The notes under the pieces are model-generated. The model made no database searches, was not told the origin of the DNA, and worked only from the letters and a program-made list of their open reading frames with translations. This document shows, piece after piece, positions 1 through 5,140 of a stretch of DNA of 5,140 nt; the first letter of the stretch is position 1; each line of letters starts with the position of its first letter. Source of the stretch: JACKAN01 sp964502735 (GTDB lineage Bacteria; Bdellovibrionota; Bdellovibrionia; Bdellovibrionales; UBA1609). Location: assembly GCA_964502735.1 (NCBI GenBank), contig CAZCYD010000110.1, forward strand, positions 1-5,140, read 5' to 3'. Position numbers and translations under genes: made by a program.

Positions 1-2869
1 CTAGTGAAGCCAGCCTTGCCAGCAAGTCTAAGGGTTCCAGCACGATGTGTGTAGCTAATGATATTTTGCTTCCGACTAATTCATCCAATTTTTCATCAAA
101 TGAAGTAACATTTTCTTGCTTACTTTTTGCAATAAGGTAATAAACAAAAACTTCTTTCTTCTGTCCTATCCTATAAATTCTATCAGTTGCTTGAGACTCT
201 TTAGCCGGATTCCACCATCTTCCATAATGTATACAATGATTAGCGGCTGTAAGAGTAATTCCGACACTTCCAACATCGGTTGAAATAATTAAGACATTAA
301 AACCATTAGTATTTTGAAAATCATCAATTATTTTAGTTCTATTTTTGCTAGCGTACTGCCTTTCACTTGCATTAACTTTGGTTGTTCCATTAAGAATATC
401 TACATCCAATCCAAATTCTTGATCTATAATTGATTTTAATATTTGTTGCATATTTCTTAATCTGGTAAATATAACTACTTTTTCATTTTTATTTGATATA
501 TTCTTTAAAATATTTAACAACTCTCGAAGTTTAGAAGATGTTTCAATATATTCTTTAATATTTTCTCTTATTGGATTATTTGTTAACAAATAAGGATGTT
601 GCGAAGCTTGATATAGCTTTTGAATACCCCACAATTTCTTTCCTTTCTTATCGCTGTTAGAGACTTCATTTTTAATATTATTGAAAATTTCAGTTTCATA
701 ATCTGTCATTAAACAGATTTTTTTTATAATATTTTTTTTGGGAAGATTCGTTAACTCACTATCCTTCAATCTTCTAAGTACTATCGCGTCAGGCTTATTA
801 TATCTTAACTTATTATGAATATCGTCAACCAATTCTTCTCGGGATAATTCTTTGTTGTTATAGGCTTTTCTAAACTCTTTTAAAGTTGTAAATACACTAC
901 CTGGATTCAAGAAGTCTATTATTGACCATAGATTATATAAGTCATTTTCTACTGGCGTACCAGTACTAGCAATTTTAAACTTAGAATTAAGCGCTTTTAT
1001 CGCACGTGTTTTTCCTGATCCTGGTTCCTTAATTTCTTGTGCCTCATCCAAAACCACAACTTGCCAATAAATTTTCGCAAAAGAATACTGATAATTTACA
1101 ATAGTTGAATAATTTGTAATAACTAAACGATACTTTTCTATCTCATCTGTCTTTAAATTAATTGATTTATCTTTTATATCCTGACCCCTCCCGTCATTTC
1201 TTAACTCAATCAATTTGTTGCCATGAAGAATATCAATTGGAATAAAAATATCATTTCCGAAAAAATTAAAAGACTCCCTCATCCAAACATCCATTAATAT
1301 GTTGGGAGCTATGATTAGACTAGGACCAAGTCTTTCTAGCTTATTATTTTCTATACTTTCATTTAACCATGCCAAAAAAGATAACACTTGTAATGTTTTA
1401 CCAAGCCCCATATCATCTGCTAATAGAACCCCCGATGATCTGCTATTTATATAGATATTCTGCAACCAAGAAACACCTATTTTTTGATGTGGGTGGTAGT
1501 CGTTTCCATTATTAAAGCGTACAGAATTAGGCCTTTGAAACCCAAAGCCACTTTCTGAGGTATTACTTTCATTATTATCTACGAATTTATCTTCTTCGTC
1601 TTCATTTGTGTAAATTAGCAAATATCTATTCGAGTGCTTTTTCTGGGCTTTTTCATTTGCCTGTGTCTCTTCTCTTTCGATTTCTCCAATTAATTCATCA
1701 ACTCCTCCAACAAATGATTCATCTAGGGTAATGTTATTGCCTTTAAATTCAACATATGTTTTTTTCTCATCTTTTGCTTTTTCAATTTTATCCTTTAATT
1801 CTAGAACCTCTGCTTTATCCTCAAATTTGAGCTCCTCTGTTTCACCGTTTTCATATTTACAATGCAGGCCATAAGTGGTTTCGATTCTTTTCTTTTTTTC
1901 ACCATCTTCATCAAACCAATTTGTTTCTCTTTTTACAATCGGAGTAGTGCTTTTAGGATAAGAACCTATACCCTTAACTCTTGGACCAAATATAGATATA
2001 TCTATTGTGTCCATATCTATTTCAGTAGTATCACCAATCAATTCTTTTATTGGATCTTTAAGGAGCCTTACTTTTTCTTCACCCTTAACCCAACCTGTAT
2101 TTTTTATTTTCTTTAGTAATTTTAAATTATCATTAGATATAACAACCCTCTGCTTGGTGCCATTACCTAAGTCCAGATCATAGATCCCATGTTCTGAATT
2201 CAATCTATCAAATCTCTCTTTAAATTTATTTACGTCTACATTATCAAATTCTGGTAAAACCCTTACTTTTTCACCCTGTGTTTCTATATTTATTCGTATT
2301 TTTCTGGGAATTTCGACATTTTCAGACATCAAGTAATCATCAAATAAAATATTGGCCTTTTGAGCTAAGTTTTTTATTTCATAAATATAACTTAAACATA
2401 TTCTTTTATCTGTCTTTTTATTTGATTCTAATAAATTGAATTCGGAAATTTTACTGATTGTAGCAACTACATATTTATTAAAGCGAAATATTTGTTCTTG
2501 ATACTCAACAAAATGACCCCAAACTTTTACATGTTTTGGAACCCCTCTTAGAAGAAATATTGTTTCAAAACTTAATTCTGTTACGCCGATAGTTCCTGTA
2601 GATTTTATCTTAATATCAAATGGAGACCATTCAAAAACGTTTTCGAACAAATCCTTAGACTCTTCATCAGTGTACAATAATACTTTCTGATCAAAAATAA
2701 TTTTATCAACAGTTTTTTCGACTAGCCCTTCTGATGAAAATGTTTTTTGTAGACCCACCAAATATTTCTCAACACCAGCCCCCTTAACTTTATCTAAAGG
2801 GCCAATAAGTGAAAAAGTATTTTCATTTATTTCTATTGAAAAATGTTTGTTAATATTGATTTTAACCAA
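1..2869 (-). CDS. zorD: ZorD-like SNF2-family DNA helicase/translocase of a Zorya anti-phage system, 3' end beyond the window
   Basis: One uninterrupted frame of 956 codons reads from TTG at 2869 off the left edge. Seen: residues 1-455 have no domain I recognise, with a K/E-rich, possibly coiled-coil stretch at about 345-410. The SNF2 core follows: Q-like motif HPHQKIGVSWL (about 459), Walker A ADDMGLGKT (K491), Walker B DEAQ (608-611), motif III STGTP (635-639), motif IV VVIFTR (798), motif V around D865 and motif VI ATDRIYRIGQ ending at 903. The final residues (FDEKLDELVGSK) resemble the usual SNF2 C-terminal end, so little is probably missing. Family knowledge: ZorD is the SNF2-like effector of Zorya, acting on phage DNA after the ZorAB membrane motor senses infection. 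The call as ZorD rather than another SNF2 protein rests on the adjacent EH-signature frame. Start: an in-frame TAG lies at 2876-2878, AGTAGG sits 5 nt before the TTG, and the first ATG is only codon 181. The gene begins 9 nt after the upstream frame ends, so the two are probably co-transcribed. SNF2 assignment is near certain; zorD is likely. Confidence 0.8.
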   Translation of the reverse strand, partial: MVKININKHFSIEINENTFSLIGPLDKVKGAGVEKYLVGLQKTFSSEGLVEKTVDKIIFDQKVLLYTDEESKDLFENVFEWSPFDIKIKSTGTIGVTELSFETIFLLRGVPKHVKVWGHFVEYQEQIFRFNKYVVATISKISEFNLLESNKKTDKRICLSYIYEIKNLAQKANILFDDYLMSENVEIPRKIRINIETQGEKVRVLPEFDNVDVNKFKERFDRLNSEHGIYDLDLGNGTKQRVVISNDNLKLLKKIKNTGWVKGEEKVRLLKDPIKELIGDTTEIDMDTIDISIFGPRVKGIGSYPKSTTPIVKRETNWFDEDGEKKKRIETTYGLHCKYENGETEELKFEDKAEVLELKDKIEKAKDEKKTYVEFKGNNITLDESFVGGVDELIGEIEREETQANEKAQKKHSNRYLLIYTNEDEEDKFVDNNESNTSESGFGFQRPNSVRFNNGNDYHPHQKIGVSWLQNIYINSRSSGVLLADDMGLGKTLQVLSFLAWLNESIENNKLERLGPSLIIAPNILMDVWMRESFNFFGNDIFIPIDILHGNKLIELRNDGRGQDIKDKSINLKTDEIEKYRLVITNYSTIVNYQYSFAKIYWQVVVLDEAQEIKEPGSGKTRAIKALNSKFKIASTGTPVENDLYNLWSIIDFLNPGSVFTTLKEFRKAYNNKELSREELVDDIHNKLRYNKPDAIVLRRLKDSELTNLPKKNIIKKICLMTDYETEIFNNIKNEVSNSDKKGKKLWGIQKLYQASQHPYLLTNNPIRENIKEYIETSSKLRELLNILKNISNKNEKVVIFTRLRNMQQILKSIIDQEFGLDVDILNGTTKVNASERQYASKNRTKIIDDFQNTNGFNVLIISTDVGSVGITLTAANHCIHYGRWWNPAKESQATDRIYRIGQKKEVFVYYLIAKSKQENVTSFDEKLDELVGSKISLATHIVLEPLDLLARLASL

Positions 2870-2878
2870 AGTTGCCTA

Positions 2879-3319
2879 CTATTTTTTTGATCTAATATCT
2901 ATTAATGCCAATTTATTAGCGAAATCTTTTTCCCAGAAACTAATATGACTCCATCTGCCATCATTTTTTCGAGTATTTTTAAGATCATCTATAAAAAATT
3001 TTTTATCCCAAAATTTAGACTCTATACTATGATTATTATTTTTCTTATAAATATAACAAGAATTGTTTTCTCGACTGAACTCTACAACAATATATTTACC
3101 AAAATCCATTAAAAATGCCGAACCATTTGAACTTGAGCTTGATCCAATAAGTTCAGCAAAAACATGATTAGAAATATTCAATTTACTTAATTTTTTACCA
3201 AGTCTAGCTTCATCTTGAGGGCAAACAACAACTCGTGTCCTTATGACACTTGATGCATAAGGGAGCCAAAAGTTTTTACGACCCTGTGAATCCTTTGAGC
3301 TCTCAATAAAGCTAGTCAT
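2879..3319 (-). pseudogene. zorC: 5'-truncated ZorC: C-terminal EH-signature domain remnant
   Basis: This 146-codon frame matches the pattern I know for the EH-signature domain that ends ZorC: GRKNFWLPYAS (13-23), then GSAFLMDFGKYIVVEFS (66-82) with the signature Glu at E80, a CYIY strand (88-91), and RWSHISFW with the signature His at H125. Intact ZorC proteins are several times longer and have a large N-terminal part that is missing here. ZorC is a cytosolic, DNA-associated Zorya component that works with ZorD beside the ZorAB motor. The frame ends in two consecutive TAG codons (2879-2881 and 2876-2878), with zorD starting 9 nt on. Odd: an in-frame TAA abuts the ATG, no Shine-Dalgarno is visible, and the first few codons (MTSFI) are antisense to conserved DUF4143 coding sequence. 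The ATG is therefore a by-product of a rearrangement, not the ancestral start. It may still be translated as a small EH-only protein. EH domain confident; loss of function inferred. Confidence 0.78.
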
Positions 3320-3320
3320 T
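3290..3320. other. Rearrangement junction joining truncated zorC to truncated DUF4143 gene
   Basis: To the left, minus-strand sequence up to about 3280 encodes recognisable ZorC (GRKNFWLPY). To the right, plus-strand sequence from 3308 encodes recognisable DUF4143 (KASHLLKY). The two homologies meet within roughly 30 bases and each gene lacks its 5' part. One deletion between divergently transcribed neighbours explains this without further events. Insertion of a zor fragment into the DUF4143 gene would also fit. The exact breakpoint cannot be fixed without intact relatives, and I see no target-site duplication or insertion-sequence end at the join. Confidence 0.7.
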
Positions 3321-3616
3321 TATTAAAATACTGTCATTTTATTGAAGATACCCAAGGAGACAAAATGGAGATTAGGTTTTTAAGAGATCAATTTGGGCGC
3401 GAGATAGATTTTGTCGTCTTAAAAAATAAAAAACCACTTTTTGCCGTAGAGTGCAAGTCCGGAGAAAAAGGGATTAGCAAAAGCTTAATCTATTATAAAG
3501 AACGAACATCTATTCCAGCATTTTACCAAGTTCACCTTGGTAAAATGCAATTTACAAAAGATGGCATAAGTGTCTTACCATTCATTGATTTCTGTAAAAA
3601 CTTAGATTTGGTGTAA
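3308..3616 (+). pseudogene. C-terminal fragment of a DUF4143-containing AAA-type ATPase
   Basis: About 102 codons remain, ending at a natural TAA. An ATG exists at 3365, but recognisable family sequence begins upstream of it: KASHLLKYCHFIEDTQGDK is encoded at 3308-3364 in the same frame, and an in-frame TGA at 3296-3298 closes it. The whole gene would be near 380-400 codons, with an N-terminal P-loop ATPase domain (AAA_14 type) followed by DUF4143; all of the ATPase part is gone. What remains is the terminal PD-(D/E)XK-like core, REIDFVVLKNKKPLFAVECK; counting from the 3365 ATG, D15, E29 and K31 fit a D...ExK arrangement. These proteins are common in bacteria and archaea, and their cellular role is poorly defined. 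The fragment lies head-to-head with the zorC remnant, and both have lost their 5' ends at the same spot. A short protein from ATG 3365 (83 residues) is possible but unlikely to work as an ATPase. Confidence 0.8.
3336..3363 (-). promoter_or_regulatory. Possible sigma-70-like promoter reading into the zorC remnant and zorD
   Basis: On the minus strand, TTGTCT (3363-3358) and TAAAAT (3341-3336) are separated by 16 bases, giving 4/6 and 5/6 matches to the -35 and -10 consensus. The -10 ends 16 bases before the ATG at 3319. The elements lie inside antisense DUF4143 sequence, so if active this would be an accidental promoter supplied by the rearrangement in place of the lost native zor promoter. 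AT-rich DNA yields such matches by chance, so this is weak. Confidence 0.2.
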
Positions 3617-3930
3617 AACTGGACTTCAAATACAATAAGACCAATATCGGAGTTCCATCACCTATTTATTTCTTCTTTTAAAACCCCTGCAACGATGAGT
3701 GAACTAATGAAGAACTAGGAATTTTACCTATTCGAGATTATTCTGAAAAAATTGGTTTGGACCTTATTTGCAGATTCTAAAGCTTTTGAAAAAATAAGTC
3801 TGTACGTGGTGATTTAGATATAAAAATAAAGAATCAAAAAGAGGCTTTTGAGTCTCAAATTTGTACAGGCTCTCAAATTGAGAAGTTGAGTTTCTGTTGT
3901 ACTCCACAATAGAACGAGTATGACTTCATC
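3617..3930. other. Intergenic, probably decayed sequence between convergent genes
   Basis: No gene of credible length is present. The region lies between the 3' ends of the DUF4143 fragment and the secreted-protein gene. Three things are visible. First, a stop-bounded plus-strand frame at 3703-3780 reads TNEELGILPIRDYSEKIGLD, which vaguely resembles the N-terminal part of IS1380-type transposases. Second, 3847-3890 holds repeated TTGAG/CTCAA words, including near-palindromes TTTGAG-T-CTCAAA (3847-3859) and TCTCAA-A-TTGAGA (3871-3883). Third, on the minus strand a poor imperfect stem (3841-3856) is followed by five T (3840-3836) about 75 bases beyond the stop of the secreted-protein gene, a possible but weak terminator. 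None of these is secure. Confidence 0.5.
3871..3883. repeat. Short inverted repeat TCTCAA-A-TTGAGA
   Basis: The six-base arms are perfect with a single central base, so it suits a protein-binding palindrome better than an RNA hairpin. A similar TTTGAG-T-CTCAAA lies 24 bases to the left at 3847-3859. Function unknown; both may be chance in AT-rich DNA. Confidence 0.4.
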
Positions 3931-4686
3931 CTAAGGGCGAGTCATAAATAGAAAATAGTGGTCGACGTCTCCACTGGAATAATGCCAGAGACCTGTGCGC
4001 TCTGTATCCAAAATAAATCCCATTTGGTTGAGTGCTTTATACTCGGGAGAATCTTGTATAACTTCACTTCGATCTGGCCTATTCGCAAGTTCTACTGCAA
4101 ACGCATGGGCATTTGCATTTCGCCAATCAAATTTAATGTGTTGGGCCCGTAACTTAATGCGAACTTCTTTAATCATAGGATAATACTCTAGCGCATGGTT
4201 AAGAACAGTAGCTTCCAAACCTGTGCCACTGGAAGCCCCCTCGATTTCAATACCATCAGAAATGAGTGTTGGGATAGTAAATGATTCGTTGCCCAAACTT
4301 TTGCTCGGTGAATAAATCGAAAAAGAAAACTTACATTGGTAGCTTCGATCAAGCGCCGTGATCCAAACGGAATTGCCATCTAAAGTTCCTCCCCGTGCTG
4401 TAATCAGTCCCTTCGACAGTACTTCAGACTCAAAAATGCCAGTTGCGGTTCCCTCATCTGGCATAAAACCCACCCCGCTTTTGGCCAACAAATTAATACT
4501 CAGATCCTGATCGTATTTCGGGAAAAATCTTGGAATGCCATCAGTGAGTTGAGTTTTTGTGGCCAACAGCCTGCCACACCATTCAAAAAATCCTGCGTTA
4601 GCATATTCGGTGCTCACCAATGTCCCTATGGCAATAACCGCAATAAACAAGTTTAAAAAATTTGGTCGCTTAATCTTGAAATCCAT
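3931..4686 (-). CDS. Secreted protein of unknown function with Sec signal peptide
   Basis: The product is 251 residues and I do not recognise the family. Residues 1-31 form a classical signal peptide: a basic start (MDFKIKRPNF), a hydrophobic core (LNLFIAVIAIGTLVST) and a likely signal-peptidase I cut after ANA (A31|G32). There is no lipobox, so the mature protein of about 220 residues is probably periplasmic or secreted. It has exactly two cysteines, C37 and C118, which could form a disulfide. No other membrane segment is visible. The C-terminal part includes SPEYKALNQMGF (213-224), faintly like the end of some GNAT acetyltransferases, but there is no acetyl-CoA-binding motif, so I do not assign that function. 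Start: ATG 4686 is chosen over an in-frame GTG at 4701 because GGAG (4699-4696) lies 9 bases before the ATG and overlaps the GTG. The gene looks intact and is richer in G+C than the zor region (one hand-counted line: 25 of 60 versus 20 of 60). It converges on the DUF4143 fragment and appears monocistronic. Confidence 0.85.
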   Translation of the reverse strand: MDFKIKRPNFLNLFIAVIAIGTLVSTEYANAGFFEWCGRLLATKTQLTDGIPRFFPKYDQDLSINLLAKSGVGFMPDEGTATGIFESEVLSKGLITARGGTLDGNSVWITALDRSYQCKFSFSIYSPSKSLGNESFTIPTLISDGIEIEGASSGTGLEATVLNHALEYYPMIKEVRIKLRAQHIKFDWRNANAHAFAVELANRPDRSEVIQDSPEYKALNQMGFILDTERTGLWHYSSGDVDHYFLFMTRP

Positions 4687-4695
4687 GATTGATTT

Positions 4696-4699
4696 CTCC
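4696..4699 (-). promoter_or_regulatory. Ribosome binding site deciding the start of the secreted-protein gene
   Basis: GGAG on the minus strand precedes ATG 4686 by 9 bases. It overlaps the alternative GTG at 4701-4699 and so cannot serve it. The ATG start also puts the basic residues directly at the front of the signal peptide. Confidence 0.65.
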
Positions 4700-4844
4700 A
4701 CACAAAAATTGCCTCTCTAAACACGAGCACTTCACGGAAACGTTCTATTTTCTTGGGACACCATTATTCAACAAGTTCAAGAACATTTTCTCCATGAAGA
4801 TCCTATTAGCAAGTTTAATTCCAGAAGTTAAGTATTTAAAATTA

Positions 4845-4906
4845 CTGTGTAAAATAAACTCCGCTGAATTCATAGCGTAAAGCGACGTAACAAATGCTGT
4901 GTAAAA
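4845..4906. repeat. Pair of 10-base direct repeats CTGTGTAAAA
   Basis: Exact copies lie at 4845-4854 and 4897-4906, 52 bases apart. On the minus strand, the coding strand of the secreted gene, each reads TTTTACACAG, which includes a -35-like TTTACA, but no matching -10 follows at proper spacing. Role unknown. Confidence 0.5.
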
Positions 4907-4942
4907 ATTGTCATTTTCTTAGTTTCGAGCTGTGAGCTGAAA

Positions 4943-5004
4943 ATGAGGCCTACCTGAGGTAGAATTTCGGTGACAAATTTCGCAAATTCGCCAACATGAG
5001 GCCT
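4943..5004. repeat. Direct repeat ATGAGGCCT enclosing an inverted repeat
   Basis: ATGAGGCCT occurs at 4943-4951 and 4996-5004, 53 bases apart, and each copy contains the palindrome AGGCCT. Between them lies CTACCT-G-AGGTAG (4950-4962), with perfect six-base arms around one central base, followed by a stretch in which GAATTT (4962-4967) is mirrored by AAATTC (4984-4989). The density of symmetry is higher than elsewhere in the window and would suit the end of a mobile element or a regulator-binding region. Which it is cannot be decided from one copy. Confidence 0.5.
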
Positions 5005-5140
5005 CAAGGATGAAGCAAAATTTTAACTTAAAAATATCAGCAAATCTACCCAATACAGGGTTTTCACTGGATGAACTTGTGATTGCGAATTGATCCGAAA
5101 TTATCGCCACCAAGGTGTCGCAATATAGGACAAAAGTCTG

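Larger units (their letters stand above)
4687..5140. other. Gene-poor flank upstream of the secreted-protein gene, with short repeats
   Basis: No convincing gene is present. I found no good -35/-10 pair for the downstream secreted-protein gene, although its promoter should be here. From about 4870 rightwards the sequence has short repeats and several short open stretches in different frames. One is a minus-strand frame 5022-4870 (50 codons, no ATG near its beginning) containing RPHVGEFAKFVTEILPQVG. Another is a plus-strand frame from ATG 5010 to TGA at 5088-5090 (MKQNFNLKISANLPNTGF...), which stays open to the window end after that stop. They may be remnants of a mobile element or chance, and I annotate no gene from them. 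Confidence 0.5.

Noticed and set aside
1862..2116. Plus-strand 84-codon open frame
   Set aside because: It lies antisense inside the continuous SNF2 frame, is rich in F and Y as expected from antisense AT-rich coding DNA, and matches nothing.
3906..3943. Plus-strand peptide NEYDFILRASHK, resembling a Tn5-type transposase motif
   Set aside because: It overlaps, antisense, the 3' end of the secreted-protein gene, which explains the sequence better, and it is flanked by stops.
3958..4183. Two plus-strand open frames of 64 and 62 codons
   Set aside because: Both are antisense to the intact secreted-protein gene and overlap each other.
4188..4379. Minus-strand 63-codon frame
   Set aside because: It is an alternative frame inside the secreted-protein gene with no features of its own.
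4689..4880. Plus-strand 63-codon frame
   Set aside because: It has no ribosome binding site or recognisable motif, and it covers the expected promoter region of the divergent secreted-protein gene.
4919..5113. Minus-strand 64-codon frame beginning at TTG
   Set aside because: It has an atypical start and no known motif; neighbouring frames over the same stretch look equally plausible, so none is convincing.
1..5140. CRISPR array, tRNA or rRNA genes
   Set aside because: No regularly spaced repeat of CRISPR length, no tRNA cloverleaf and no rRNA-like segment was seen on reading both strands.

Overview
The window is AT-rich bacterial DNA, probably from a Gram-negative organism because one gene encodes a protein with a clear Sec signal peptide. 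I cannot name the species. A Bdellovibrio-like or Legionella-like relative is possible from the style of the DUF4143 and secreted proteins, but that is a guess.

Positions 1-3319 (minus strand) hold the 3' half of a Zorya-type anti-phage defence operon. There is a long SNF2-family helicase/translocase (zorD-like, TTG start at 2869, running off the left edge after 956 codons). Just upstream is a 146-codon reading frame carrying the C-terminal EH-signature domain of ZorC. The rest of zorC, and zorB and zorA (the membrane motor genes normally upstream), are absent from the window.

At about 3290-3320 the zorC remnant runs directly into the 5'-truncated end of an oppositely oriented DUF4143/AAA-type ATPase gene (3308-3616, plus). 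Both genes lost their 5' ends at the same point. The simplest explanation is one deletion that removed zorA, zorB, most of zorC and most of the DUF4143 gene. The present ATG of the zorC remnant lies in antisense DUF4143 sequence.

Positions 3617-3930 are non-coding or decayed and may contain a very short transposase-like fragment. Positions 3931-4686 (minus) encode a 251-residue secreted protein of unknown function, visibly richer in G+C than the zor part. Positions 4687-5140 have no convincing gene, but contain short direct and inverted repeats and several short broken reading frames that could be a degenerate mobile-element end.

The most notable feature is a broken Zorya locus whose SNF2 gene stays open and keeps all its core motifs although its motor partners are missing here. 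I see no clearly new defence system.
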